Numbered from the stretch's first letter, positions 45,431 through 55,853 are shown. The stretch: DNA of 64,000 nucleotides from Parablautia sp. Marseille-Q6255 (GCF_951230155.1 NZ_CATNVD010000008.1:104852-168851); one strand, 5' to 3'. Made by a program: numbers and translations. The notes: generated from the letters alone by a model not told the origin.

Positions 45431-45853
45431 ATGGAACAGGATAGAAAACTGGCAGGAAATGAGAAAATAGAAACAGCGATCCATGCGCTGCAAAAAGAGA
45501 TGACAGATGAAATGCTGGCGCATACATTAACTGTAATACGCAAACGGGCAAAAGAAAACGGGCATGTGATCGTTTCACTGGATCCGCTTGCAGGGCAGGA
45601 TTCCCTTCAGATGCGGGTGCTTTGCACCGATGACGGGAAAAGATGGTTTACAGCATATACAAGCTTTGAAGAACAGTCAAAGGATAAAAATGGGGTCATG
45701 TCTGCATTTACAGCAGAGCTTGGAAAGATTTTTCGGATTACGCTGGACGCAGACGGGATAGAAGGTCTTATCCTCAATCCGTATCATTGTACGCTCATGC
45801 TGAACAGGCAGCTTATACGGATTATTTTGGGAGAGACTGCTGCAAACGAATGA
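45431..45853 (+). CDS. SseB-like N-terminal domain protein
   Basis: A 140-residue protein with the SseB N-terminal fold: RWFTAYTSFEEQ, VMSAFTAELGKIF and GLILNPYHCTLMLNRQLIRI. The start at 45431 is preceded by AGGAGA at suitable distance; the frame opens earlier (45296) inside the terminator. SseB proteins enhance serine sensitivity in enterics, and this domain is widespread in Clostridia with no assigned role. The gene is short because only this domain is present. Confidence 0.75.
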   Translation: MEQDRKLAGNEKIETAIHALQKEMTDEMLAHTLTVIRKRAKENGHVIVSLDPLAGQDSLQMRVLCTDDGKRWFTAYTSFEEQSKDKNGVMSAFTAELGKIFRITLDADGIEGLILNPYHCTLMLNRQLIRIILGETAANE

Positions 45854-45939
45854 TCCCGGTGGCATTCGGAGAAAAAGCACCGAAAGCGCAGCGCGGGATG
45901 TATGCTGCAGCAGCTCTCCGCTTTATGAGAGAGGATCTT

Positions 45940-47340
45940 TTAAAAGAGTGCATCTACTGCTTTTTCAAAAGCAGCCACTTTTTTGTTGTACTGAGCGATC
46001 TGTTTTATGATCTTATCCTCCGGCGTATTTTGAAGGTCAAGTGAAAGCAGCCCTTTGTAGGCTTTTTCGAGGGCGGAAAATTTATCTGCCGTGTCGATTC
46101 CTTTTTTTATCAGCTTTGCCGCAGCCGGAGATTTTTTACTTACAGTTTTGTATAAATGACTTTTTGAAGCGGTCTTTAAATACTTTCGAAGCGCTTTGGG
46201 AGCAAGAAGATCACCCGAGACAGACAGCACCTCTTTTTTTGCCTCTTCTACCTTTTGATCACTGAATTTTTTCAGTTGGTTCAGTTCTTCTTTTATGTTC
46301 TGTTTGCTGGTGATCGTCCCGCCAAAGGGATAGGTACGACCGTTGCTGCCTCTGACAGAGCCGCTGATATAAGAAGCTCCTGCGGTCCCGATGGAGTGAA
46401 ACGTGGCTGTATAGGTAACACCCTTGCTCCGGAAAGTAAAAGTCCCCTCCTCATTTAAAATCTGAGATGCTACTTTATTTACGAGCTGTGCCGCTGTTTT
46501 ACAGCTCTTATAGGAAGATGGCTTGACGATCAGCTTATCCTGAATTGTATCAGTAAACACCTTGACAAAGGCACGTTCAGCGCTGGCAGGCAGATTGGAT
46601 GCAAGCACTGTCCTGATATGCCTGGAGAGCTGATCCAGCGGTTTTTTCTTGAGTGCATCGTAGGAAGAGGAAACTTGTTTCACTACCTTTTTTCCATTCT
46701 TGTTCATGGTATTTTCAAGCTTTTTCTGTTTCTTAGTAATAGCAGTCAGCTTTTTTTCGTATTTATCGGAAATCTCAGAATGTGTCTGGTCTTTCCCCAG
46801 GTATTTCTTTCTGTTTCCGGCAGTATTTTTGTGCAGCGTGTATTTTTTGTAATCCGCAGATGGTCTCCGGGTATAAGTATAAGGATAGCCATACTGGTCA
46901 AGCGCAAGCCATTCCCCGGAGATGGTCTGAGCCATGACGCGGGCGTATGTTTTCGAAATATAAACGGTATTTTCGCCGCCCTTTTTCGTAAAGATCCCAT
47001 TTACGACATCTACACATCCTACCTGATACTTATAGAGCGTTACATGAGTATGATCGCCTGCGGATAGATTATCGCAGAGATCCTTATCCGAAACGATCAG
47101 TTCATATACATTGTCGCCATTTACATCTGTTGTAAGAAATGCTTCAATATCAAAGGAGGTCGGGATCCCCTTACAGGAGATGCTCTGACGCTGTGTCAGA
47201 AATTTTTCATAAGCTGCCAGCTCTGGATGCGGATCTGCGGCGCGTGCGGCAGAGGGCAGCAAAAAAAGGCACAGACTGATAATTCCAGATGCCAGGAATG
47301 CTTTGCCTGCTTTCCATTTTATGATATGGTCTTTTTTCAT
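45940..47340 (-). CDS. Secreted hypothetical protein
   Basis: A 466-residue protein with a clear signal peptide (positive start, hydrophobic core, ARA cleavage site after residue 34). A region at about 60-140 resembles a beta-rich DVNGDNVYELIVSD calcium-binding-like module seen in secreted Clostridial proteins. The middle and C-terminal parts are Lys-rich and helical (KKLTAITKKQKKLENTMNKN). No catalytic motif or wall-anchor signal is seen. It is monocistronic on the minus strand. Function unknown. Confidence 0.65.
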   Translation of the reverse strand: MKKDHIIKWKAGKAFLASGIISLCLFLLPSAARAADPHPELAAYEKFLTQRQSISCKGIPTSFDIEAFLTTDVNGDNVYELIVSDKDLCDNLSAGDHTHVTLYKYQVGCVDVVNGIFTKKGGENTVYISKTYARVMAQTISGEWLALDQYGYPYTYTRRPSADYKKYTLHKNTAGNRKKYLGKDQTHSEISDKYEKKLTAITKKQKKLENTMNKNGKKVVKQVSSSYDALKKKPLDQLSRHIRTVLASNLPASAERAFVKVFTDTIQDKLIVKPSSYKSCKTAAQLVNKVASQILNEEGTFTFRSKGVTYTATFHSIGTAGASYISGSVRGSNGRTYPFGGTITSKQNIKEELNQLKKFSDQKVEEAKKEVLSVSGDLLAPKALRKYLKTASKSHLYKTVSKKSPAAAKLIKKGIDTADKFSALEKAYKGLLSLDLQNTPEDKIIKQIAQYNKKVAAFEKAVDALF

Positions 47341-47469
47341 AGTGCGGTTATTCTCCTTCCTGAAAGATACTTTGTTTTTATTATAGGCGCGGTTTATTTG
47401 CAGGTCAATAGGCGCAGACAGGATTTTGGGATACAGGCGATGGCAGGAAAGACATAAGCTTATCCGACA

Positions 47470-47497
47470 TTGAAAAAACAGTGGTATGTAATATAAT
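47470..47497 (+). promoter_or_regulatory. Promoter of the glycosidase locus
   Basis: TTGAAA (47470-47475) and TATAAT (47492-47497) are spaced by 16 bases, just before the ribosome site of the chimeric gene. Confidence 0.6.
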
Positions 47498-47525
47498 CTG
47501 ATTGGTAAAGGGGGAAATCTGATAC

Positions 47526-49461
47526 GTGAAAAGTACAGACTATAAAGCACAACTATTCGAAATGATAATAGGTGGGAAAGGGCTGCAACATGTTATGGAT
47601 GCATGTTCTGATCTGTTGGGAAATCCGTTTGTATTCGCAAATCGTTCTTTACAGCTGGTATGTAAAAGTTCATCATCTTATGAGACGGCTACGATACGGG
47701 AAGGGGATGTGGTCAGAACTGAGATTAGCATAAAAAACCAGCAAAATAAGCCCTACTTTACTAATAATCAGGACATACGGATCTCTTTTCCAGTACCAGA
47801 TCAGTATGAAGACAGCCAGACAAGTCTTGTTAAGCGTTGTCATGCGCATATATTCTGCGGAAAAAATATAAGCTGGCTGTGCGCAGTGCGAATGGGAGGA
47901 AAGGCTCCGCATCTGGGAATGGTTGTAACCAGTGGAAGTCTGGCTGGATATAGTGTGCAGCGCAATTTATTCAGACAGAGCAATGACAGAGGATGCTTTT
48001 ATCTTCATACAGAAGGAATGGAATTTATGCCGGGTGAGACAAAGAAAATCTGTTGGGTGATTTTTCCACATAACGGGAAAGAAGATTTCCTGGAAAAGGC
48101 AGGTAAGTATTATAAAAAATTTGTGCATGTACAGGCAGACAGATATGTTTTATATCCGGGAGAAACCTGTAAAATCTGTATTCAACCGGTTTTCCAGGCT
48201 GAACAGGTAACTGTAGATGGACATGTACTCATCCGGAAATGTAGTAGTCGGACAAATTCTTATGTATATATATTATGTATATATATTTACGGCGAAGCAG
48301 ACAGGGGAACAGATAATAGAAATCTGCGTAGATGACATAAAAACCTTTTGCCGGATTTTTGTGCAGGAGGATGTGCGAACGCTGACCAGAAAGAGATGCG
48401 AATTTATAGCAGAACATCAGCAATACCAGAAGGAGGGCCTCCTTAAAGGTGCATATTTGATTTACGACAATGATGAGGAGCGGTTGATCTATACACCGGA
48501 AAACGACTTTAATGGCGGACGTGAACGTATGGGGATGGGGGGACTTATAGCTCGTTTTCTACAGGAAGAAGGCGCAGGAAAATTTCCGAAACTGGAAAAC
48601 AGCCTGAAACAATATATGGAATATGTAAAGAGGGAGTTAGTGGATACCAGAACTGGAAAGGTTTACAATGATGCAGGAATGGATGACAGTTATCACAGAC
48701 TTTACAATCTCCCCTGGGCGGCAACTCTTTTTCTTGAAGTTTATCGCCTTTGGAAAAAAGAAGAGGATCTGATGATTGCCTGTCGGATTGTCCAGTATTT
48801 TTATATGGATGGAGGAACAGATTTTTATCCGATCCAGTTGCCAGTTTTGCTACTGATGGAAGAATTGAAAAAGAAACAGTCTGAAAAGAAAATGTTCGGG
48901 AAGGAATATGATATTCTACTGGAAATGTTTAAAAAACATGCAGAACGTCTATGTGAATATGGAGAAAACTATCCCGGCTCAGAGGTCAACTACGAACAGT
49001 CGATCGTAGCCCCCGCTGTAGATATATTGCTGTCTGTGTATATTCTGACAGGGAACAAAAAATACCTGGAAGAAGGATCCAGGCAGATCAAAATTCTGGA
49101 ATTGTTTAATGGGATACAGCCGGATTATCGTATGAATGAAGTTGCGATTCGGCATTGGGATGGCTACTGGTTTGGAAAAAGAAGATTTTTTGGCGATACC
49201 TTTCCTCATTACTGGAGTGCAACGAGTGGCATGGTCTTTAAAATGTATGGTAAAATTTTGAAAGACAGCAGATGGATAGAGCGAGGCGAGGCTTCGATCA
49301 GAGGTGTACTTCCCCTGTTCTTTAAAAATGGAAGGGCTTCCTGTGCATATGTATATCCAATGTTTGTAAATGATCAAAAGGCTGATTTTGCAGATCCATA
49401 TGCCAATGATCAGGACTGGGGGCTTTATTACAATTTGTTACAAGTCGGACATCAACAGTAA
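47526..49461 (+). pseudogene. Six-hairpin glycosidase-like gene, frameshifted by a 13-bp duplication, with CdaR-like N-terminus
   Basis: Two frames, 47526-48335 (269 codons) and 48217-49461 (414 codons), together encode one protein. Residues 1-48 resemble the N-terminus of CdaR/PucR sugar-diacid regulators (FEMIIGGKGLQHVMDACSDL). The rest resembles six-hairpin glycosidase-like proteins: beta domain with ICGKN-type HAHIFCGKNISWLCAVRMGG, then an (alpha/alpha) barrel with WAATLFLEVYRLWKKEED and HYWSATSG. The switch lies at 48261-48286, where TATGTATATATAT is repeated exactly twice. Removing one copy restores SYVYIFTAKQTGEQ. The ORF starts with GTG. It precedes a GH42 gene. Confidence 0.75.
48261..48286 (+). 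repeat. Perfect 13-bp tandem duplication causing a frameshift
   Basis: TATGTATATATAT at 48261-48273 and again at 48274-48286. Thirteen bases shift the frame by one and explain the split of the glycosidase-like gene. Confidence 0.95.
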
Positions 49462-49521
49462 GTAACTGTTCAGTATTGTCATATCTACATTTGTTGAAGA
49501 ATAATAGAAGGAGAAAAAAGA

Positions 49522-51525
49522 ATGAGTAAAGAAATAAAACGTATTTTATATGGTGGAGATTATAACCCGAATCAGTGGCCAAAAGAAATCTGGAAAGAAG
49601 ATATGAGAATTTTTCGCGATGCACATATTAACAGTGCAACTGTAAATGTTTTTTCCTGGGCGAAAATTCAACCATCTGAGGAAGTATATGATTTTTCTGA
49701 GCTGGATGAAATTATTGAGATGTTGAGTAAGGAAAACTATGATATTGTCCTTGGCACATCTACAGCAGCACTTCCGGCATGGATGGCGAAAAAATATCCT
49801 GAAGTAGAGAGAACGGATTATGAAGGCCGATTACATAAATATGGACAGCGTCATAATGCGTGCCCAAACTCCCCGAGATTTCGTCAGTTTGCAGCTGCGT
49901 TGGCAGGAAAGCTGGCAGAGCGATATGGAAAAAATCCGCATGTGAAATGCTGGCATATCAGTAATGAATATGGAGGAGCCTGCTACTGCGAAAACTGTGA
50001 AAAGGCGTTTCGGGTATGGCTACGAAAAAAATATAAAACGTTGGAAGCATTGAATAAAGCATGGAACACAGAGTTCTGGGGACATACTTTGTATGACTGG
50101 GAAGAAATTGTGGTGCCGAATGCATTAAGTGAAGGGTTATGGGATGGTCGTAGTGCATTTGCCGGAATCTCCATTGATTATAGGCGTTTTAACTCGGACA
50201 GCATGCTTCAGAATTATATTGATGAGCGGGATGCTATCCGGGAATTTGATAAAGAAACTGTGATTACCACTAATCTTATGGGGACCTATAAGGAGCTGGA
50301 TTATTTTAAATGGGCAAAAGAGATGGACGTAGTATCCTGGGATAACTATCCGGCTTATGATACACCCTGGAGTCTGACTGCAATGTGCCACGACCTTATG
50401 CGTGGATTAAAGGATAAACCATTTATGCTGATGGAACAAACACCAAGCCAGCAGAACTGGCAGCCGTATAATTCGCTGAAGCGTCCAGGACAGATGAGGG
50501 CGCAAAGTTACCAGACGATCGCACATGGTGCTGACACAATCCAGTTTTTCCAGCTTCGGCGAAGCATTGGCGCATGTGAAAAATTCCATGGCGCTGTGAT
50601 CAGCCATGCAGGGACGAAAAATACAAGAGTGTTCCGCGAGACTCAGGAGTTGGGAAAAGAACTGGAAATGCTCAGTGATACAATTCTGGGGAGCAGAAAT
50701 GAGGCGCAGGTTGGAATTGTATTTGACTGGGATAATTACTGGGGGCTTGAATATACCAGCGGACCATCTGTGGATTTAAAATATGTGGAACAGATACATT
50801 CTTACTATGAATATTTTTATGAGAGAAATATTCCGATTAATATGGTGCCAACAAATGCAAATTTTAATCAGTATAAAATTATTGTTGCACCGGTGCTGTA
50901 CATGGTCAAAGCAGGAGTGAAAGAAGCCCTGGAAGAATTTGTAAAAAACGGAGGTATTCTGGTTACTACATATATGAGTGGAATTGTAGATCAGTCTGAT
51001 AATGTTTACCTTGGAGGATATCCAGGTACGCTTAGAAACCTTGCGGGAATTTGGGTAGAAGAAATTGATGCGCTTGCTCCGGAACAAAAAAATGGAGTAA
51101 AAACAGAAGGCGGAAAGGTTTTCTCCTGTAATTTGGTATGTGAGAGAATCCATCTGGAAAGTGCTCAGAGCCTGGGCGAATATACGGAAGATTTCTATGC
51201 GGGCGAGCCGGCAATTACATTAAACTATTTTGGAAATGGCCGTGTGTATTACATCGGAACACAGCTTTCAAAGAATGGAAAAAACGAAATTCTGGATATG
51301 GTCTGCAAATCAGGCAGTGTAGAACCATTGGTTAAAAATAGTGATGGATTGGAAATTGTCTGCCGCAGGCAGGGTGATAAAAAGCTGTATTTCGTAATGA
51401 ATTTTCAAGATGAAGAGAAGAAACTTCCAGAAACATTTTATGGCTGCCACGAACTTTTGAGAGACACATATGCTACAAGTGACTGGAAACTTGAAAAATA
51501 TCAGGTTTGCATTTTTCAGATATGA
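49522..51525 (+). CDS. GH42 beta-galactosidase
   Basis: A 667-residue glycoside hydrolase of family 42. It cleaves terminal beta-galactosides. The TIM barrel has the acid/base E149 in HISNEYGG and the nucleophile E305 in MLMEQTPSQQNW. The zinc-site cysteines are C114, C154, C156 and C159. A trimerisation domain and a small C-terminal domain follow (about 390-667). There is no signal peptide, so it acts in the cytoplasm. An AGAAGGAG site precedes the ATG. It lies 60 bases after the damaged glycosidase-like gene; the two may belong to one galactoside-use locus. Confidence 0.93.
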   Translation: MSKEIKRILYGGDYNPNQWPKEIWKEDMRIFRDAHINSATVNVFSWAKIQPSEEVYDFSELDEIIEMLSKENYDIVLGTSTAALPAWMAKKYPEVERTDYEGRLHKYGQRHNACPNSPRFRQFAAALAGKLAERYGKNPHVKCWHISNEYGGACYCENCEKAFRVWLRKKYKTLEALNKAWNTEFWGHTLYDWEEIVVPNALSEGLWDGRSAFAGISIDYRRFNSDSMLQNYIDERDAIREFDKETVITTNLMGTYKELDYFKWAKEMDVVSWDNYPAYDTPWSLTAMCHDLMRGLKDKPFMLMEQTPSQQNWQPYNSLKRPGQMRAQSYQTIAHGADTIQFFQLRRSIGACEKFHGAVISHAGTKNTRVFRETQELGKELEMLSDTILGSRNEAQVGIVFDWDNYWGLEYTSGPSVDLKYVEQIHSYYEYFYERNIPINMVPTNANFNQYKIIVAPVLYMVKAGVKEALEEFVKNGGILVTTYMSGIVDQSDNVYLGGYPGTLRNLAGIWVEEIDALAPEQKNGVKTEGGKVFSCNLVCERIHLESAQSLGEYTEDFYAGEPAITLNYFGNGRVYYIGTQLSKNGKNEILDMVCKSGSVEPLVKNSDGLEIVCRRQGDKKLYFVMNFQDEEKKLPETFYGCHELLRDTYATSDWKLEKYQVCIFQI

Positions 51526-51547
51526 TAAGGTATGTTTGAAAGCAGAG

Positions 51548-51579
51548 GAACAGGGGGCAGAAAATTTTGTCCCCTGTTC
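51548..51579. terminator. Stem-loop between convergent genes
   Basis: GAACAGGGG pairs perfectly with CCCCTGTTC around a 14-base A/T-rich loop. No U-tract follows, so the terminator call is tentative. Confidence 0.5.
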
Positions 51580-51586
51580 ACTGACG

Positions 51587-52336
51587 CTAAACAGAGTGTT
51601 GGAAAATCACTTGTTTCCCCAAAATGGTAATTGCTTTCTTGCTGCATTGGTTTACGCACCGATAGCATAAGGTACACCGCCCGTTTGCTGTCATCTTACC
51701 TTCTGATAAGGACAAGTTATTCATAGGGCATACCAATGCGCATTTGCCGCACCTTATACAGGTGTCGGCATTTATCTGTATTTTGTCTGAATACGCTTGT
51801 GTTTTACGGTAAAACCAAAGCCGCTGTCCTAAAAGACCTGCAATATGACACCACAATCCCAAACCATTTTTAGTTGGAGTGCCATTTTTCAGATTGTATA
51901 CCGCTGATTTTATACAGTTTTCTGCTTCTATGACGATTTGTTTATTTTGAGCCGGAGTACGCTTTAAGGCTTTTACATCACAAATACAATCCGGCATTTT
52001 CAAATGGAGTCCACCCCATATCTGTGCGCCGTATCGCTTGAACAATCTTGCAGATACCCCCGCACCATCGCCGCTGAACAGTCCCATTGTTGCAATAACA
52101 AAAATGCGTTTTCCTTTCCATATATCAGAATTTTCGCAGATAAAATCCCGTACAATTTTAGGCAGGTTGCTGTAATAAATTGGATAGGCAAAAATGATGT
52201 CTTTATGGTATGCAACTTTTTCTATTGTATCTTTATCTTCTAAAGCAGCTATTTCAATGCTCTTATCATATAGAGCAATAAACTTTTCTAAACAATATTT
52301 TGTATTTCCTGTTCCGCTAAAATAAATCCCAATCAT
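51587..52336 (-). CDS. EFR1-type flavodoxin-ferredoxin fusion protein
   Basis: A 249-residue protein. The N-terminal flavodoxin-like domain has the FMN phosphate loop YFSGTGNTKY at residues 5-14. The C-terminal ferredoxin domain has CIRCGKCALVCP and CTLCYRCVNQCS, two 4Fe-4S clusters. This is the EFR1 family found in anaerobes; the electron partners are unknown. It overlaps the upstream tetR stop by 4 bases (ATGA on the minus strand), so its expression is tied to that regulator. Confidence 0.9.
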   Translation of the reverse strand: MIGIYFSGTGNTKYCLEKFIALYDKSIEIAALEDKDTIEKVAYHKDIIFAYPIYYSNLPKIVRDFICENSDIWKGKRIFVIATMGLFSGDGAGVSARLFKRYGAQIWGGLHLKMPDCICDVKALKRTPAQNKQIVIEAENCIKSAVYNLKNGTPTKNGLGLWCHIAGLLGQRLWFYRKTQAYSDKIQINADTCIRCGKCALVCPMNNLSLSEGKMTANGRCTLCYRCVNQCSKKAITILGKQVIFQHSV

Positions 52337-52953
52337 ATTTTTTCTCCTGCATTATCTAAAAAGGAAAGCTGAAAAATGTCCATAAAATCAATGACTTTAT
52401 TTTTCCAGTCCTTATCGTAATTCACATTATTCATGGTGGCTAGTGAAGTAATCCCATGTATAAAAGCCCAGATAGTTATGATGATATCATTTTGTTTTTC
52501 TTCCGAATAGTGCGTCTGCTCTAATAATTTGCTTACAATATTTTTATAGATGATATAAGGTTTATAGTTTTGGGCGTCTGGTATTGAGAACGATAAGTCG
52601 ATTTTTATATTGGATTGAGAATATAAAAATTGAAAATAAGCAGGGTTGTCTATAAAGAAAGATACATAGGCTATCCCCATATCTTTCAGTATTTCTGCAA
52701 CATTATTATTCTTTTGAACGGTACTTTCTAACTGTTCAGAAAATTTATCTGTAATAAATAATTGCATTGCTTCAAGCAGCTCTTCTTTATTTTGAAAATG
52801 GCTATAAGGAGCAGCATGGCTGACACCACACGCCGCAGCTGCCTTTCTCAAAGAAAAAGCATTTACTCCCTCTGTACTTACAATCTGAATACCTGCTTCA
52901 ATCAAAGCGTTTCGCAAGTCTTTGTGATGATAGGTCTGTCGTTGCTGTGTCAT
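52333..52953 (-). CDS. TetR/AcrR family regulator
   Basis: A 206-residue regulator. The helix-turn-helix is FSLRKAAAACGVSHAAPYSHF at residues 33-53 and the C-terminal part resembles the TetR_C_13-like ligand domain (LATMNNVNYDKDW). It is the first gene of the tetR-EFR1 operon and probably represses it through the paired sites at 52969-53010. Confidence 0.9.
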   Translation of the reverse strand: MTQQRQTYHHKDLRNALIEAGIQIVSTEGVNAFSLRKAAAACGVSHAAPYSHFQNKEELLEAMQLFITDKFSEQLESTVQKNNNVAEILKDMGIAYVSFFIDNPAYFQFLYSQSNIKIDLSFSIPDAQNYKPYIIYKNIVSKLLEQTHYSEEKQNDIIITIWAFIHGITSLATMNNVNYDKDWKNKVIDFMDIFQLSFLDNAGEKI

Positions 52954-52968
52954 ACTAATTCCTCCAAT

Positions 52969-53010
52969 CTTTACACTGTCTATATTATAAGGTTTAAACT
53001 TTACAGTGTC
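52969..53010 (-). promoter_or_regulatory. Paired 12-bp sites, likely TetR operator
   Basis: CTTTACACTGTC (52969-52980) and CTTTACAGTGTC (52999-53010) are near-identical direct repeats 30 bases apart. Their cores ACACTGT and ACAGTGT are also inverted copies of one another. They bracket the promoter at 52984-53012. Confidence 0.6.
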
Positions 53011-53012
53011 AA
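52984..53012 (-). promoter_or_regulatory. Promoter of the tetR-EFR1 operon
   Basis: On the minus strand TTGACA (53007-53012) and TATAAT (52984-52989) are spaced by 17 bases, both matching consensus. Confidence 0.8.
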
Positions 53013-53106
53013 GTTTGAGAGGGACTTTAGAAACTTTCCCGCAGTAAGAGATAAGAAAAACTTTTTGAAAGATTTACTGATAAACTTCGGCAAAATAAAA
53101 AATAAA

Positions 53107-53133
53107 TTAGCACTCACCTCTTGACAGTGCTAA
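53107..53133 (+). promoter_or_regulatory. CIRCE operator of clpB
   Basis: TTAGCACTC, nine bases, then CAGTGCTAA, with the same right-arm mismatch as the hsp20 element. It overlaps the -35 box. Confidence 0.88.
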
Positions 53134-53149
53134 CAACTTATGTTATAGT
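53121..53149 (+). promoter_or_regulatory. Heat-shock promoter of clpB
   Basis: TTGACA (53121-53126) and TATAGT (53144-53149) are 17 bases apart; the -35 lies in the CIRCE element, as at hsp20. Confidence 0.85.
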
Positions 53150-53235
53150 TCGGATATAACAGGAGCTGAGGTTGGATTTTGAGACATCCAATGACTGTGC
53201 TTCTGGTGAAAAACAGAGTATGAGGAGGTTAGCTT

Positions 53236-55827
53236 ATGAATATCAGTAAATTTACACAGAAATCCATACAGGCGATCAATGACCTCGAGAAAATAGCGCT
53301 TGACGCAGGAAATCAGGAGATTGAGCAGGAGCATTTACTGTATGCGCTTTTGCATCAGGAGGACAGCCTGATCGCAAAGCTGATCGAGAAAATGGAGATC
53401 CAGCTTACGTATTTTGAGAACCGTGTGCAGCAGATGATCGATGCGCGGGTGAAGGTATCCGGCGGGAATGCGTACGTCGGGCAGTATCTGAATAAAGCGC
53501 TGATCAGTGCCGAGGATGTGGCAAAGCAGATGGGCGACGAGTACGTTTCGGTAGAGCATCTGTTCCTGTCGCTTCTGAACCACCCGAGTGCTTCGATGCA
53601 GCAGCTCTGGAAAGAATTCGGCATCACAAAGGAGCGCTTTTTGCAGGCGCTTTCGTCTGTGCGGGGCAATCAGAGGGTGACGTCGGATAATCCGGAGGCG
53701 ACGTACGATACGTTAAATAAATACGGTCAGGATCTGGTGGAGCGTGCGAGAAACCAGAAGCTGGATCCGGTGATCGGACGCGATGCGGAGATCCGAAACG
53801 TGATCCGTATTCTTTCCAGAAAGACGAAAAACAATCCAGTACTGATCGGTGAGCCGGGCGTCGGAAAGACAGCGGCAGTCGAGGGACTGGCGCAGAGGAT
53901 CGTGCGCGGCGATGTGCCGGAGGGGCTGAAAAATAAAAAGATTTTTGCCCTTGATATGGGAGCGCTTGTCGCAGGCGCAAAATACCGCGGTGAGTTTGAG
54001 GAGCGTTTGAAGGCAGTTCTGGAGGAAGTCCGAAAGAGCGAGGGAGAGATTATTCTCTTTATTGACGAGCTGCATCTGATCGTCGGAGCAGGAAAGACGG
54101 ACGGTGCGATGGACGCCGGAAATATGCTCAAACCGATGCTGGCGCGCGGCGAGCTGCACTGTATCGGTGCGACGACGCTCGACGAGTACCGCAAATATAT
54201 TGAAAAGGATCCCGCACTGGAGCGGAGGTTCCAGCCGGTTATGGTGGATGAGCCGACCGTGGAGGATACGATCTCGATTTTGCGTGGTCTGAAGGAGCGG
54301 TATGAGGTATTTCATGGTGTGAAGATCACAGACAGTGCGCTCGTGGCGGCTGCTACTCTTTCACACCGCTACATTTCCGACCGTTTTCTGCCGGATAAGG
54401 CGATCGACCTTGTCGATGAGGCATGCGCATTGATCAAGACAGAGCTGGATTCTCTGCCAACGGAGCTTGACGAGCTGCAAAGAAGGATCATGCAGATGGA
54501 GATCGAGGAGGCTGCGCTGAAAAAAGAGACAGATAAGCCCAGCCGTGACCGCCTGGAAGCGCTGCAGCGCGAGCTGGCCGAACTGCGCGATGATTTTAAC
54601 GCACAAAAGGCGCAGTGGGATAATGAAAAGAAGGCAGTGGAAAATCTGTCAACGCTGCGCGAGCAGATCGAGGCGATGAACAAAGAGATCGAGCTTGCAA
54701 AGCGCAATTATGATCTGAATAAGGCAGCCGAGCTGCAGTACGGCGAGCTGCCAAAGCTCCAGCAGCAGCTTGCGATCGAGGAGGACAGGGTCAATGCCCG
54801 CGAAATGACGCTCGTACATGAAAGCGTGACAGAAGAAGAGATCTCAAAGATTATTTCGCGCTGGACGGGTATCCCGGTAGCGAAGCTGACGCAGGGCGAG
54901 CGTGCGAAGATCCTCGCGCTTGACGAAGAGCTTCACAAGAGAGTCATCGGACAGGATGACGGGGTGGAAAAAGTGACAGAGGCGATCCTGCGCTCTAAGG
55001 CAGGGATCAAGGATCCGTCCAAGCCGATCGGTTCATTTTTGTTCCTCGGTCCTACCGGTGTCGGAAAAACGGAGCTGGCCAAAGCGCTTGCGGAGAATCT
55101 GTTTGATGATGAGCAGAATATGGTGCGCATCGACATGAGTGAGTATATGGAGAAGCATTCTGTGTCGCGTCTGATCGGAGCGCCTCCAGGATATGTCGGC
55201 TATGAGGAAGGCGGTCAGCTTACTGAGGCAGTCCGCAGAAAACCGTATTCCGTTGTTCTTTTTGACGAGGTCGAGAAGGCGCATCCGGATGTATTTAATG
55301 TGCTTTTACAGGTGTTAGATGACGGACGCATCACGGACTCTCAGGGAAGAACCGTCGATTTCAAGAATACAATCCTGATCATGACCTCAAATATCGGTTC
55401 ACAGTTTTTGCTGGACGGCATTGAGCCGGATGGCAGTATACGCAAGGAGAGTCAGGAGCTTGTGATGGAACAGCTGCGCGCAAGCTTCCGGCCGGAGTTT
55501 TTGAACCGTCTGGATGAGATCATCATGTTCAAACCGCTTACGAAGGACAATATCGGCAATATCATTGATCTCATGGTCAGCGATCTGAACCGGCGTCTGG
55601 CCACGCAGGAGATCCATCTGGAGCTCCTGGCAGACGCAAAGGATTATATTATAGAGGGAGGATACGATCCTGTATACGGTGCGCGTCCTCTGAAACGGTT
55701 CCTGCAGAAAAATGTAGAGACACTGGCAGCACGTCTGATCCTCTCAGGGAATGTCGGTATGGATGATACGATACTGTTCCGGGTAGAGGATGGGAAGCTG
55801 ACAGCGCAGGTGAAACCGAAGTCATAA
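53236..55827 (+). CDS. clpB: ATP-dependent chaperone ClpB
   Basis: An 863-residue Hsp100 disaggregase of normal length. The Clp_N domain lies at 1-145, first AAA+ module with Walker A GEPGVGKT at 205-212, the ClpB-specific middle coiled coil at about 400-530 ([18 protein letters not shown]), and the second AAA+ module with Walker A GPTGVGKT at 605-612. There is no ClpP-binding tripeptide loop obvious, and the middle domain identifies ClpB rather than ClpC. It works with DnaK to rescue aggregated proteins. Regulation by HrcA is expected from the CIRCE element. A GAGGAGG site precedes the ATG. Confidence 0.96.
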   Translation: MNISKFTQKSIQAINDLEKIALDAGNQEIEQEHLLYALLHQEDSLIAKLIEKMEIQLTYFENRVQQMIDARVKVSGGNAYVGQYLNKALISAEDVAKQMGDEYVSVEHLFLSLLNHPSASMQQLWKEFGITKERFLQALSSVRGNQRVTSDNPEATYDTLNKYGQDLVERARNQKLDPVIGRDAEIRNVIRILSRKTKNNPVLIGEPGVGKTAAVEGLAQRIVRGDVPEGLKNKKIFALDMGALVAGAKYRGEFEERLKAVLEEVRKSEGEIILFIDELHLIVGAGKTDGAMDAGNMLKPMLARGELHCIGATTLDEYRKYIEKDPALERRFQPVMVDEPTVEDTISILRGLKERYEVFHGVKITDSALVAAATLSHRYISDRFLPDKAIDLVDEACALIKTELDSLPTELDELQRRIMQMEIEEAALKKETDKPSRDRLEALQRELAELRDDFNAQKAQWDNEKKAVENLSTLREQIEAMNKEIELAKRNYDLNKAAELQYGELPKLQQQLAIEEDRVNAREMTLVHESVTEEEISKIISRWTGIPVAKLTQGERAKILALDEELHKRVIGQDDGVEKVTEAILRSKAGIKDPSKPIGSFLFLGPTGVGKTELAKALAENLFDDEQNMVRIDMSEYMEKHSVSRLIGAPPGYVGYEEGGQLTEAVRRKPYSVVLFDEVEKAHPDVFNVLLQVLDDGRITDSQGRTVDFKNTILIMTSNIGSQFLLDGIEPDGSIRKESQELVMEQLRASFRPEFLNRLDEIIMFKPLTKDNIGNIIDLMVSDLNRRLATQEIHLELLADAKDYIIEGGYDPVYGARPLKRFLQKNVETLAARLILSGNVGMDDTILFRVEDGKLTAQVKPKS

Positions 55828-55853
55828 AAAGTGCGATAAAAAGGAGAGAAACA

